Assembly (NCBI RefSeq): GCF_000023825.1
Contig: NC_013061.1
Location: 3,348,001 to 3,412,000, forward strand
Reading direction: 5' to 3'
DNA: 64,000 nt
Source: Pedobacter heparinus DSM 2366
Lineage (GTDB): Bacteria > Bacteroidota > Bacteroidia > Sphingobacteriales > Sphingobacteriaceae
Shown: positions 8,938 through 18,546 of the stretch, in pieces
Layout of the letters: each line of letters begins with the position of its first letter
Numbering within the stretch: position 1 is the first letter of the stretch
Program-made: the position numbers and the translations under genes
The notes under the pieces: model-generated
The model's database searches: none
Told to the model about the DNA's origin: nothing
Seen by the model: the letters and a program-made list of their open reading frames with translations, nothing else

Positions 8938-10449
8938 TTACTTCAAATAATTGTAACTGGAATCTAATTTAAAACGCTTTTGCATCTCTTTACTTGGTTT
9001 TGGCGTTTTATCTATTTCACTAAAATAAGCAGCAGTATCCCAGATCTGTATATTACCATTAGTTTCTCTCGGATCTTTCGTTGCTACCAAATAATTACGC
9101 AATTTAGCAACAAGCTCCTGTTTTATTTTTTGATATTCAGGAAGTGCTGCCAGATTGTGTAATTCATCCGGATCTTTATTGATATCAAATAATTCTTCTG
9201 CCGGACGTTTGCCCATTCCCAGTTCAAAGAAAGACTTTACTTTCGGATCATCTTTATGTTCTATCAGGTAATATTTGGTTTCACCCGGCCAGTTGAACAT
9301 GTAGGGATCAATGTCTCCATAAAACGGCGGATCACCTGCCGGCCATCTATTTGGTTCATAATTTTTAATGTAAAGATAATCTTTAGTACGAATTGCCCTG
9401 CCAGGATAGCCAAGGCCATGCCGACGAACGAATGCATGACGCTCTCTTCCCAGTACTACATAATCCCGGGGTTTTTCATCTTTTTTACCTGCCTCAACAA
9501 TGGGCAATAAACTTTTACCCGTCATATCGGCCGGTACAGGTACCTTACCCAGTTGTAAGAATGTTGGGGCAAGGTCATTCAGTGTGACCAGGTTATCGGC
9601 AACTACATCCTGTTTAAACTTACCTGGCCATGAAATGATCAGGGGCACATGTGTACCAAAATCGTACAAGTTGGCCAGTCCACGCGGCATTTGCCAGCCG
9701 TTGTCACTGCATACCACAATTACCGTATTGTCCAGCTCACCACTTGCTTTCAACTGGTCAAGGGCCTCGCCCAGTTCACGATCAAAGGTTTCAACCGCAG
9801 CGTAGTAATCTGCAATGTCTTTTCTTATACTGATATGATCTGGCAAATAGGCAGGAACTTTTACTTTATTTGGATCGATACCAGCTTTTTCGCCGGAACC
9901 TTCCACATAAGGACGGTGAGGTTCATGACTACTGATCCAATAACACCAGGGACCTTCTTTTTTATCTTTTAAAAATGCGCCAAAACTTTTAAACTCATTC
10001 CCTGCAGGATTTCTTGGGCGTTTATTGGCCTCAAAGCTTCCCGGGCCCCAGCCTTTTCCCTGAAAACCTATGGCATAGCCAGCTTCTTCCAGCAAATCCG
10101 GATATACTTTATATTTAACCGGTAAAACACCCCATAAATTGCCCCCATCTTCTAACCTCCATATATCCTGTCCGGTCAGCATTCCAGCCCTTGCGGGCGT
10201 ACAGGAAGGTGAACTGCAAAAAGCATTGGTAAAACGTACCCCTTCTTTCGCAATCCGGTCCATATTGGGCGTGCGTACCGTTTGATCACCATAGCTCCCT
10301 ACGTGGTTCCAGGATTGGTTATCGGACATGATCATCAGGATATTCGGACGATCCGTTTTTTTTTCCGGCGAAGTGCAGGAAGCCCATATCAGCACCATTG
10401 AAAGTGCTGCAGGGAAATATTTCAATTTGTTAAATTTCATCTTTATCAA
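8938..10449 (-). CDS. N-sulfoglucosamine sulfohydrolase (heparan N-sulfamidase)
   Basis: A 503-residue S1 sulfatase exported as a probable lipoprotein (IWASC near residue 25). The signature is CTPAR, with Ala in place of the usual Ser, and Cys83 is the formylglycine site (Cys80 if translation starts at Met4). The order of motifs matches human SGSH: DNQSWNHVGSYG at the start, SDNG followed by the glycine/proline-rich GLANLYDFGTHVPL segment, and a DPRETNG motif near the end. SGSH-type enzymes hydrolyse the N-sulfate of glucosamine. The gene sits 2 bases after the 6-O-sulfatase and 7 bases before the 2-O-sulfatase, a compact unit for desulfating heparan. Confident for family, fairly confident for specificity. 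Confidence 0.82.
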   Translation of the reverse strand: MIKMKFNKLKYFPAALSMVLIWASCTSPEKKTDRPNILMIMSDNQSWNHVGSYGDQTVRTPNMDRIAKEGVRFTNAFCSSPSCTPARAGMLTGQDIWRLEDGGNLWGVLPVKYKVYPDLLEEAGYAIGFQGKGWGPGSFEANKRPRNPAGNEFKSFGAFLKDKKEGPWCYWISSHEPHRPYVEGSGEKAGIDPNKVKVPAYLPDHISIRKDIADYYAAVETFDRELGEALDQLKASGELDNTVIVVCSDNGWQMPRGLANLYDFGTHVPLIISWPGKFKQDVVADNLVTLNDLAPTFLQLGKVPVPADMTGKSLLPIVEAGKKDEKPRDYVVLGRERHAFVRRHGLGYPGRAIRTKDYLYIKNYEPNRWPAGDPPFYGDIDPYMFNWPGETKYYLIEHKDDPKVKSFFELGMGKRPAEELFDINKDPDELHNLAALPEYQKIKQELVAKLRNYLVATKDPRETNGNIQIWDTAAYFSEIDKTPKPSKEMQKRFKLDSSYNYLK

Positions 10450-10451
10450 TT

Positions 10452-12089
10452 TTATAAAGCTTCAGTTGGATTCGTATCTTTATATTGTACCTGCAGCTTT
10501 TTCATTTGCACTTTCAGGTCTTTAATAATCGGCTCATAGGCCTTATCGTTATACAGGTTTTGCATCTCATGCGGATCTTTCTGCATATCGTATAATTCCC
10601 ATTCATCAATGTCATTGTAAAAATGGATCAGTTTATAGCGCTCCGTTCTGATGCCATAGTGCCTTTTAACCATGTGCCAGCTTGGAAATTCATAATAATG
10701 ATAATATACAGCCTTGCGCCAGTTTTCCGGCGATTTTCCTGCGTTATCCAATACCGGACGTAACGACAGGCCCTGCATATCGGCTGGTATTTTTACCCCT
10801 GCATAATCCAGTAAAGTTGGTGCAAAATCGAGGTTCATGGCAAAGGCATTACTTACTGAACCGGCTTTAACCGAAGGCGGATACCTCACCATTAAAGGTG
10901 TACGGAAAGATTCATCGTACATAAAACGTTTGTCGAAATACCCATGCTCACCCAAATAAAAGCCCTGATCGGAAGTATAGACAATAATGGTATTGTCCAG
11001 CTCCCCTATCTTTTTCAGGTAATCCATCAGCCTGCCTACATTTTCATCTACCGAAACCACGCAGGCCAGATAATCGCGCATATACTGCTGGTATTTCCAT
11101 CGCACCAGGTCGGCCCCTTTCGGGTTCAGCCTTTTAAATTCGGCTACGCGTTTGTCATATACTTTTCTCCATTGTACCTTTTCAGCATCTGTCATGCGGT
11201 TGTACACTTCAAAAAAACGGGCTTTATCCAGTGAAGGATCATTGGCCTGTTGATAATCATCACCCTTGGCATCTTTAAACTTAGGGGAAACAGGTAGTTT
11301 CGCCATAGAATCAAGCTGGGCTGTAGAAAGCATTTTAAGGTCCCATGCAGGCCACATATCGGTAGAAATGTTCATCAGCTGCTCCTTTGCTGCCCTGCCC
11401 CTGCCCTTAAAATCATCCAGTAAATTGGCAGGTTCAGGAAAAACCGTATCGTCAAACATCCCCAGGTGTCTTGGTGCCGGCAACCAGTTGCGGTGCGGTG
11501 CTTTGTGCTGGTAAATCATCAGAAAGGGTTTATCATGGTCCCTTTTTTCAAGGAAGCCGATGGCCTTATCGGTGATGAGGTCTGTTACATATCCTTTTTC
11601 TTTAACCAGATGCCCGTTTTCTATAAATTCAGGCTGATAATATTGTCCCTGGTTGGGCAAAATACTGTAATAGTCAAAGCCCATTGGTGTTGAGCCCAGG
11701 TGCCACTTGCCAATCATTGCGGTCTGGTACCCTGCTTTCTTTAACAACTGCGGATAAATAACCTGAGTACTGTCAAATACCTTTGAATTGTCTGTTAAAC
11801 CATTCAGGTGGCTATATTTTCCGGTCAGGATAGTAGCCCTGGATGGCCCGCAAACTGCATTGGTTACAAAACAGTTGTTAAACAACATACCCTCGTTGGC
11901 AATTCTGTCCAGGTTGGGCGTTTTTACCAATTTGCTGCCATAAGCGCTTATGGCCTGAATGGTATGGTCATCTGTCATGATGAACACAATATTGGGCCTT
12001 TTGGCACTTTCAGCAGGTTTAGGCTGCTGGCAAGACATTAAGGTGGCACCGGCAAACAAAACCGGTAAAATTAATTTCAATTTACCCAT
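10452..12089 (-). CDS. Glucosamine 6-O-sulfatase
   Basis: A 545-residue S1 sulfatase with a lipoprotein signal (ATLMSCQQP, Cys20). The signature CGPSR places formylglycine at Cys80, preceded by FIMTDDHTIQAISAYG and followed by the GKWHLGSTPMGFDYY substrate-site segment. The second metal motif is TSDQGFYLGEHG. This pattern matches the N-acetylglucosamine-6-sulfatase type (human GNS, Bacteroides 6-O-sulfatase). The enzyme would remove 6-O-sulfate from glucosamine after uronate removal. It lies 2 bases after SusD, showing tight operon packing. A characterised F. heparinum 6-O-sulfatase exists, and this could be the same protein. Confidence 0.82.
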   Translation of the reverse strand: MGKLKLILPVLFAGATLMSCQQPKPAESAKRPNIVFIMTDDHTIQAISAYGSKLVKTPNLDRIANEGMLFNNCFVTNAVCGPSRATILTGKYSHLNGLTDNSKVFDSTQVIYPQLLKKAGYQTAMIGKWHLGSTPMGFDYYSILPNQGQYYQPEFIENGHLVKEKGYVTDLITDKAIGFLEKRDHDKPFLMIYQHKAPHRNWLPAPRHLGMFDDTVFPEPANLLDDFKGRGRAAKEQLMNISTDMWPAWDLKMLSTAQLDSMAKLPVSPKFKDAKGDDYQQANDPSLDKARFFEVYNRMTDAEKVQWRKVYDKRVAEFKRLNPKGADLVRWKYQQYMRDYLACVVSVDENVGRLMDYLKKIGELDNTIIVYTSDQGFYLGEHGYFDKRFMYDESFRTPLMVRYPPSVKAGSVSNAFAMNLDFAPTLLDYAGVKIPADMQGLSLRPVLDNAGKSPENWRKAVYYHYYEFPSWHMVKRHYGIRTERYKLIHFYNDIDEWELYDMQKDPHEMQNLYNDKAYEPIIKDLKVQMKKLQVQYKDTNPTEAL

Positions 12090-12091
12090 TT

Positions 12092-13741
12092 TTAGTATTT
12101 AGGATTTTGGGACAACTTGGGGTTTAAATCACGTTCTCCCTGAGGGATTGGGTAAAGCTCATGCTTATTGTCGACAAAGTTTGTTCCAGCTACATAAGGA
12201 TAAGCAGCCCTGTAAACTTTAAGCGCTGCCTGTGCAGCCCTTAAGCTTGGCCCTAAAATATTCCACCTGATCAGGTCAGATTTTCTGGTGCCTTCAAAAC
12301 AGAGTTCATAAGCACGCTCTGTTTGCAGTTTGGCAAGAAATGTATCTTTGTTTAAACCAGCAGGCAAATCGACCGCAGCATTTACCGTAGTCAGGGGTTT
12401 ACCAAATCCCCTTCTGCGCACCATGTTTACAGCAAGATAAGCATCACTATTAGGCCCTTCGTTTATTTCATTTTCTGCTTCGGCCCGCATTAACAAAATA
12501 TCGGAATAACGCAATAAAGTCCAGTTGATGTCTGTATTGTTTAAATCTTTAGGCCCGGTATTCTGCCAGTCGCGTCTCCATTTACCCGGCGCCCACTTGG
12601 AGTCGTTGGTACCGGTAAATTCTATCTTTGCCGCATTTACGTCCAGCTGATAGGTTCCTACCGCAACATCTCTTCTCAAATCACCAGTTGCATAACTTTT
12701 CTGGAATAAGGCAGTGGTTTTGTAAAAAGAATTTGCCCTGCCGTAAGGATTTTTATCAGCTGCTACCGGGGCATTCCAGGTGCCTATAACACCACTGTTT
12801 GCCAAACCGCCATCAAGATTATACAAGGCCACTTCATACATGCTTTCCTTAGGTTCAAGGATCAGTTTACAGTGGTTTCTAAAAATCTGCTCATAGCTGG
12901 AGTTCAGTACATGCTCTCCCGATTCCATAACCTCCTTTGTTTCCTTTAAAGTGATGGCATAATAATCTTTGTACTTAGCCGGGCGCTCCATCAGTTCATT
13001 TGCCCTTAAGGAATAACCTGCCCTGTACAACGCTGCCCTTGCCAGCATACCCTTGGCCGCCCCTTTACTAATCCGCTCATCCACAGGCTTCTGGGAAGCC
13101 CACGGCAAATCCGGAATCGCTTCGTTCATGTCTTTGAACACCTGGTCGTACACCAGCTCACGATCAGTTCTGGGCAGTTGCAGGTCATCTGTAGCTGCTG
13201 TAGGCTTCAGTTTCATCGGCACATCACCAAATAACCTGATCAGGTCAAAATAATATTGTCCCCTTAAAAATTTGGCTTCGGCCAGCAAACGTGCCAGATC
13301 TTTCTTCTGCGCATCCGTGCCGTTCTTGTACAGGTCCATTTCCGGAATCCTTTCAATGACCAGGTTGGCCCTGTCTATCCCTTTATAGAGTAACTGCCAG
13401 CATGCGGCTACATAAATGTGTACCGGCGTCATTGCATAATGCGCAGCCACACGGGGATCATTGCTCAAACCTGTTCCGTCCATCTGGGCAATATCACTGT
13501 CGATATCAAATACCAATGACATGTAGAAACCATAAGTGTTATTGTTAGACATCGATTCATATATGCCCAGCACCGCCATTTTGGCTTCATTTGCATCCTT
13601 AAAAAAAGTATCGGCAGCATAATAAGAAGTAGGTTTTTCCTCCAGCCATTTTTTGCAGGAAGTAGGCATAACCAATATTGCTGATGCTACAACCATTAAT
13701 TTAACAGTTCTGATAGCAGTAGTTTTAAAATATTTGTTCAT
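12092..13741 (-). CDS. SusD/RagB-type glycan-binding lipoprotein (PUL A)
   Basis: A 549-residue outer-membrane lipoprotein. The signal peptide ends at PTSC (Cys29), followed by the SusD start KKWLEEKPTSYYAADTFFKD. The tetratricopeptide-rich SusD core follows, with DLARLLAEAKFLRGQYYFDLIRLFGDVP near 145-175 and the C-terminal RAD domain ending RDLNPKLSQNPKY. It covers the SusC barrel and captures GAG oligosaccharides at the surface. It is 18 bases downstream of the SusC gene. It closely resembles the SusD at 40514-42382 but lacks the glycine-rich insertion found there. Confidence 0.95.
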   Translation of the reverse strand: MNKYFKTTAIRTVKLMVVASAILVMPTSCKKWLEEKPTSYYAADTFFKDANEAKMAVLGIYESMSNNNTYGFYMSLVFDIDSDIAQMDGTGLSNDPRVAAHYAMTPVHIYVAACWQLLYKGIDRANLVIERIPEMDLYKNGTDAQKKDLARLLAEAKFLRGQYYFDLIRLFGDVPMKLKPTAATDDLQLPRTDRELVYDQVFKDMNEAIPDLPWASQKPVDERISKGAAKGMLARAALYRAGYSLRANELMERPAKYKDYYAITLKETKEVMESGEHVLNSSYEQIFRNHCKLILEPKESMYEVALYNLDGGLANSGVIGTWNAPVAADKNPYGRANSFYKTTALFQKSYATGDLRRDVAVGTYQLDVNAAKIEFTGTNDSKWAPGKWRRDWQNTGPKDLNNTDINWTLLRYSDILLMRAEAENEINEGPNSDAYLAVNMVRRRGFGKPLTTVNAAVDLPAGLNKDTFLAKLQTERAYELCFEGTRKSDLIRWNILGPSLRAAQAALKVYRAAYPYVAGTNFVDNKHELYPIPQGERDLNPKLSQNPKY

Positions 13742-13759
13742 GATCTTACAGTCTAGAAT

Positions 13760-16700
13760 TTAAAAAGAAACATTTACACCCGCAACAAAAGAACGGGTTC
13801 TTGGATAGGCCCCAAAATCAACTCCCGGGGTAAGTCCTGTACTGTTCGCTGTACTTACTTCCGGATCGTAACCTGAATATTTGGTAAAGGTGTGCAGGTT
13901 ATATCCTGTTACATATATCCTTGCACCCGAAACTTTCACTTTAGACAACCAAGCTTTTGGCAAGGTATAACCCAGGCTCACATTACTGATCCGCAGAAAG
14001 GAACCATCTTCAATCATCTGGTCGTAAAGCCTTAAGCCCGTGCCCGCACCATTATACAGCGGTATGGTTTTGCCTTCGTTCAATGCAGCCAAAGCAACCG
14101 GATCTGTTACGCGCTGACCGGCAGCATCAATACTCATCCAGCGGTTGGCCACATAAGCAAATGCATTTTTATAATCCAGGTTGGTCTGGCTCATGTTCAG
14201 CTTATTGGCATTGTACACATCGTTGCCATACGACCAGTTTAAGAAAACACTCAGGTCAATACCTTTGTAAGAAAAGGTATTGTTCATGCCGCCGATAAAG
14301 TTCGGATTTGCATTTCCGATCACTACCCTGTCGTCCGAATTTATTTTTCCGTCACCCGTCTGATCAACCAGTTTTAAAAAGCCAGGTTTTGGTACATTAT
14401 TGGCGTCAAAAGGAATCCCTGCTTTTAAGGTATAAACTTTAGTTGTAGGGTTATAATCAAATTCATTTACCTGGTACAGACCGTTAGATTTATAACCAAA
14501 CATTTTGCCTACAGCACCACCTACACGTATAATGTAGTCTTTTTCCTGTAAACCACCCCAGCTTGCTGCACCATACATAAATTGATTTCCACTGGTAAGC
14601 GAAATCACTTTATTATAGTTAAAGCCCATATTAAAAGTGGTATTCCAGCTAAATCCGCCGGCATCTTTAAGGTTTACCGTATTTAAAGTAAACTCAATCC
14701 CTCTGTTACTGGTGGCCCCCACATTGATCAGCATGGTACTGTAACCAGAAAGGTTAGGTACATCGGCATTCAGCAATAAATCTGTTGTGCGGTTATCGTA
14801 GGCATCAACCGTTAACTGGATACGCTGGTTAAAGAAACCGATATCCAGACCAAGGTTCTGTGTACGTGTTTTTTCCCATTTCAAATCCGGGTTAGGCAAT
14901 GTTCTCGAACCTACAGAAATTACGTTCTCGTTGTTCAAAGGATAGTAACCGGATTGGAAAAGTGCCTGAGAAAGGTAATTAGGAATCCGGTTATTTCCCG
15001 CTACCCCAACACTTAAACGCAGTTTCAGATCAGATATCACGGGGATCTTTTTCATAAAATCTTCTTCAATTACCCGCCAGGCAAATGCACCAGAAGGAAA
15101 ATAGCCATATTTATTGTCTGAACCGAATTTAGAGGAACCATCAGCCCTTAAGCTTGCAGAAAAGATATACCTGCCCTTATAGGTATAATTAGCCCTTGAA
15201 AACAGGGAAAACATTTTCTCATCTTCAGAAAACGAAGTTGGGATTCCAGGTAAAACACCTTGCGACAAATCGTCCAGTCCTAAACTCTGGTCCGGAAATC
15301 TGTTTGAACTGGCACTGAAGTTTTCCGATTTGGAATACAACTGTTCCTGTCCCACCAATACATCCAGTTTATGCACCTGGTTAAACACATTAGAATAGGT
15401 TAAAGTATTGCTGTAATTCCAGTCGTTCCTGTCCGACTGGGCAATGGACCCATTCGGGCCACCAGAACGTTTCGCATTTACGGAACGGGAATCATTAAAT
15501 ATTTTAGTTTTTGTACCTGATGTTCTTAAACCTACCAAACCCCGGTAAGTAATGTTTTTAAACAGTTCATAATCAACAGCAGCATTTAAATTTAAGATCT
15601 TATTGGCCGAAGACCTTTGCTGAGAGAGGGCATTGATGATCGGGTTTTGTAAGGTATTCCCACTATCATCCTGTAAATATGGATCTTCTTCCATTCCAAT
15701 CAGATCTGCATCTGTACCTTTTAAACCAAAAGTTGGACGGAACTGGAAGACGTTTTGCAACTGGTTAAACCTGGTATTGCCTTTTCTCGTACCCACCCCA
15801 AAGGTATTCTGATCGGAATAGTTTACAATACCTGTTACTCTTAATTTTTTACCGGCGTTATGGGTTACATTCAGTTTGGCCACATTCTTTTTGGAACCGC
15901 TGTTCAGCATAATCCCTTCATCATTGTTATGAGAATAAAAGAAATTGAACCTGGTTTCTTTGCTTCCACCCCCTACACCAAATTTATGGTACTGGCTATT
16001 GGATGTACCCCCAAACAGTTCATTTTGCCAGTTTACCCCTGATTTGTCTCCATATAAACTTTGCAGATCTGCAAAAGCACCGTAATTACTTAAAAACTTG
16101 GCTTCTTCAGTAGCATTACCCAAACTTTTTTCATATTGTAATAAGGTATACTGATATGGGTTTAATACAGGCAGTGTTTTCGTAATGTCTTTAGCACCAA
16201 AATACATATCATAAGATAAGGCCAGTTTACCTGCTTTAGGTTGTTTTGTAGTTACCAGAATTACACCGTTCGCACCTCTGGCACCATATATCGCAGTAGC
16301 AGATGCGTCTTTCAACACATCCATACTTTCCACATCCATCGGGTCAAGAAAGCCCAGTCCGTTGGTTTGTGGAATCCCGTCTATGACATATAATGGCTCA
16401 TTGCTTTGAGTAATCGAGCCCCCGCCACGTATGGTGATAGATGGGTTTGACCCCGGTGTACCATCAGCAGCTGTAACCTGTACGCCTGCAATGCGTCCGG
16501 CCAATGCACTGGCTACATTTTGTACCGGAACTTTGCTCAGCTCTTCACCTTTTACAGACGATATTGCGCCAGTCAGCTCTTTACGTTTAACTGTTCCATA
16601 ACCAATTACCACCACCTCGTTCATGGTTTTAGTATCAGTAGCCAGTTTTACGTTAATCGTAGTCCTGCCATTTACAGGTTCTTCTGTAGTTTTATATCCT

Positions 16701-16921
16701 ATATAGGAGAAAACCAATATCGCATCGGGATTACTTGTACTTATGGTATAACTTCCATCCACGCCGGTTGACCTTCCCTTACCTATTCCCTTTATAGATA
16801 CGCTTACTCCCATAAGCGGTTCTCCTCCGGCATCAGACACAACTCCTTTTGTAGTTGTATTTTGGGCATAGAGCGTAAGGTTACCCGCAACAATAATTAA
16901 TAGCAGTAAAAATCTATTCAT
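13760..16921 (-). CDS. SusC/RagA-type TonB-dependent transporter (PUL A)
   Basis: A 1053-residue outer-membrane importer. A signal peptide (LTLYAQ) is followed by a carboxypeptidase-regulatory-like domain (about 25-100). Next comes the plug, with the RagA motif NEVVVIGYGTVKRKELTGAIS and RGGGSITQSNEPLYVIDG. The beta-barrel ends in Phe (VAGVNVSF). There is no STN domain, so it is controlled by the HTCS rather than by an ECF sigma factor. It is the first gene of the PUL A run and diverges from the GH88 gene across a 263-base control region. Likely cargo is heparan/heparin-derived oligosaccharide, judged from the three sulfatases downstream. Confidence 0.95.
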   Translation of the reverse strand: MNRFLLLLIIVAGNLTLYAQNTTTKGVVSDAGGEPLMGVSVSIKGIGKGRSTGVDGSYTISTSNPDAILVFSYIGYKTTEEPVNGRTTINVKLATDTKTMNEVVVIGYGTVKRKELTGAISSVKGEELSKVPVQNVASALAGRIAGVQVTAADGTPGSNPSITIRGGGSITQSNEPLYVIDGIPQTNGLGFLDPMDVESMDVLKDASATAIYGARGANGVILVTTKQPKAGKLALSYDMYFGAKDITKTLPVLNPYQYTLLQYEKSLGNATEEAKFLSNYGAFADLQSLYGDKSGVNWQNELFGGTSNSQYHKFGVGGGSKETRFNFFYSHNNDEGIMLNSGSKKNVAKLNVTHNAGKKLRVTGIVNYSDQNTFGVGTRKGNTRFNQLQNVFQFRPTFGLKGTDADLIGMEEDPYLQDDSGNTLQNPIINALSQQRSSANKILNLNAAVDYELFKNITYRGLVGLRTSGTKTKIFNDSRSVNAKRSGGPNGSIAQSDRNDWNYSNTLTYSNVFNQVHKLDVLVGQEQLYSKSENFSASSNRFPDQSLGLDDLSQGVLPGIPTSFSEDEKMFSLFSRANYTYKGRYIFSASLRADGSSKFGSDNKYGYFPSGAFAWRVIEEDFMKKIPVISDLKLRLSVGVAGNNRIPNYLSQALFQSGYYPLNNENVISVGSRTLPNPDLKWEKTRTQNLGLDIGFFNQRIQLTVDAYDNRTTDLLLNADVPNLSGYSTMLINVGATSNRGIEFTLNTVNLKDAGGFSWNTTFNMGFNYNKVISLTSGNQFMYGAASWGGLQEKDYIIRVGGAVGKMFGYKSNGLYQVNEFDYNPTTKVYTLKAGIPFDANNVPKPGFLKLVDQTGDGKINSDDRVVIGNANPNFIGGMNNTFSYKGIDLSVFLNWSYGNDVYNANKLNMSQTNLDYKNAFAYVANRWMSIDAAGQRVTDPVALAALNEGKTIPLYNGAGTGLRLYDQMIEDGSFLRISNVSLGYTLPKAWLSKVKVSGARIYVTGYNLHTFTKYSGYDPEVSTANSTGLTPGVDFGAYPRTRSFVAGVNVSF

Positions 16922-16963
16922 AACATTTTTTTAGTTTTACATAATTTGGTTTATTGACAAAAA

Positions 16964-16971
16964 CGAATGTA
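16964..16971 (-). promoter_or_regulatory. Candidate -7 box for SusC of PUL A
   Basis: On the minus strand this reads TACATTCG, one change from the Bacteroidetes -7 consensus TAnnTTTG, 43 bases before the SusC start. No convincing -33 element was found. Confidence 0.35.
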
Positions 16972-17138
16972 TAGCACTCCAACCAGAATGAATTTAGGTA
17001 TTGATCAAAATGCTATCACTTTTGATTAATCACTCATTATTTCACAAAAATAGATGCTGTAATCCAAAAAAAATCAGGCATTCACCAATTCCTAAATGAA
17101 TATATCCGATACTTAAAGCCTTACATCTTTACACTCCC

Positions 17139-17146
17139 TACCTTCA
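17139..17146 (+). promoter_or_regulatory. Candidate -7 box for GH88 of PUL A
   Basis: The sequence TACCTTCA lies 38 bases before the GH88 start. The same octamer lies 41 bases before the paralogous GH88 at 45846, which argues for function although the match to TAnnTTTG is partial. Confidence 0.4.
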
Positions 17147-17184
17147 TCATTATTAAAAAACAAAACTTAGATCGGAAAATAATT

Positions 17185-18393
17185 ATGAAATCACTACTCA
17201 GTGCGTTTGTTGCGACTATTGCATTAATAGGATCTGCAAACGGGATGACAGTTACGAAAGGCAACGGCGATGACTGGTTAAAGAAATCAACTAAAACCGC
17301 AGTAATACAGTTAACACGGGCTGCACAAACCTATACACCAGGAATGAACCCAAGGTCTGTCAATCCGGACGGGACGGTAAGGCTGGCCCCTCCCCGCGAC
17401 TGGACCACAGGTTTTTTCCCGGGAACGTTGTGGTATGGTTATGAACTATCGGGCGATAAAAACCTGGCGGCCGAAGCCAAAAGATTTACCCTTGCCTTAG
17501 ATACGATACAATATGTTAAAGATACGCACGACCTGGGCTTTATGTTGTATTGTTCTTATGGCAATGCCTACCGTGTAACCGGAGACAAGATTTACCTGAA
17601 GCCATTAGAAAACGGTGCGGCCAATTTATATGCCCGTTTCAATAAAAAAGTAGGGGCCATCCGCTCATGGGATTTCGGACACTGGCAATTTCCGGTAATT
17701 ATAGACAACCTGATGAACCTGGAGTATTTATACTGGGCAGGAAAGGAATTCAATAAGCCAGAATGGTTCGATGCTGCTAAAACACATGCGGTTACGACCA
17801 TGAAAAACCATTTCAGAAAAGATTATAGTTCTTACCATGTGATCAGTTACGATACCCTGTCTGGAAAAGTACTGCAACGTGAAACCCATCAGGGACTTAC
17901 CAACGAATCGGCCTGGGCACGGGGGCAAGCCTGGGGACTTTACGGCTATACCATGAGCTATAAGGATACGAAAGACAAAAAATTCATCGAACATGCAGAG
18001 CATATCGCTGCTTTCATCATGAACCACCCTGCAATGCCGGCAGATAAAATTCCACTTTGGGACTTTGATGTCCACAACCGCGACAGGTCGCCAAGGGATG
18101 CTTCTGCTGCTGCAGTAATTGCTTCAGCCCTGCTAGACCTGAGCACGCAGGTAAAAGATGGTCAGAAATATTTTAAATTTGCCGAGGATATCCTGAAAAC
18201 ATTGTCATCAGATGAATACCTGGCGAAACCCGGCGAGAACCAGTTTTTTATATTGAAACATAGTGTAGGTGCATTGCTGTACAATTCGGAAATCGATACA
18301 CCTTTGAATTATGCCGACTATTACTATCTGGAGGCTTTAAAACGCTATGCAGAGATTAAAAAAATTGACCTGAAAACAATTAATCAGTCTTAA
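17185..18393 (+). CDS. GH88 unsaturated glucuronyl hydrolase (delta-4,5-glycuronidase)
   Basis: A 402-residue secreted enzyme with a signal peptide (ALIGSANG) and an (alpha/alpha)6-barrel of the GH88 family. Motifs: DWTTGFFPGTLWYGYE (72-87), NTHDLGFMLYCSYGNAYR-type block with candidate acid Asp116, and PVIIDNLMNLEYLYW with candidate acid Asp174. RGQAWGLYGYTM and a C-terminal YADYYYLEALKRY follow. It hydrates and cleaves the unsaturated uronate left by lyases after 2-O-desulfation. From memory, the cloned F. heparinum delta-4,5-glycuronidase also has 402 residues. It diverges from SusC and ends before a long hairpin at 18415. Confidence 0.92.
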   Translation: MKSLLSAFVATIALIGSANGMTVTKGNGDDWLKKSTKTAVIQLTRAAQTYTPGMNPRSVNPDGTVRLAPPRDWTTGFFPGTLWYGYELSGDKNLAAEAKRFTLALDTIQYVKDTHDLGFMLYCSYGNAYRVTGDKIYLKPLENGAANLYARFNKKVGAIRSWDFGHWQFPVIIDNLMNLEYLYWAGKEFNKPEWFDAAKTHAVTTMKNHFRKDYSSYHVISYDTLSGKVLQRETHQGLTNESAWARGQAWGLYGYTMSYKDTKDKKFIEHAEHIAAFIMNHPAMPADKIPLWDFDVHNRDRSPRDASAAAVIASALLDLSTQVKDGQKYFKFAEDILKTLSSDEYLAKPGENQFFILKHSVGALLYNSEIDTPLNYADYYYLEALKRYAEIKKIDLKTINQS

Positions 18394-18414
18394 TTTTAAA
18401 CCAACAGCATTATA

Positions 18415-18460
18415 CCAAAACAGCAAAGGCTACCAGGGTTGGTAGCCTTTGCTGTTTTGG
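18415..18460 (+). terminator. Perfect 21-bp hairpin after GH88
   Basis: Two 21-base arms (18415-18435 and 18440-18460) are perfectly complementary around a GGGT loop. The left arm begins CCAAAACAGC. The hairpin starts 21 bases after the GH88 stop and is followed by ATAGTTTT, a weak T-rich tail. It is most simply a terminator, or a processing/stabilising stem that reduces read-through into the sulfatase. It would work on either strand. Confidence 0.7.
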
Positions 18461-18546
18461 ATAGTTTTAAAAGAATTTAAATCAGTATTGAAACATTTTG
18501 GCAGGGATTATTTTTTAATTTGTTGAACAAGAATTAAGAATAAAAT

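Larger units (their letters stand above)
16922..17184. promoter_or_regulatory. Divergent control region of PUL A (SusC / GH88)
   Basis: This 263-base AT-rich region must drive SusC leftwards and GH88 rightwards. It contains an inverted repeat, ATCAAAA at 17004-17010 with TTTTGAT at 17020-17026, which is a possible HTCS AraC-domain binding site. A TACATTCG box at 16964-16971 (minus strand, 43 bases before SusC) and a TACCTTCA box at 17139-17146 (plus strand, 38 bases before GH88) resemble the Bacteroidetes -7 element TAnnTTTG. No clear -33 TTG pairs with them, so the exact promoters are inferred. Confidence 0.5.
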
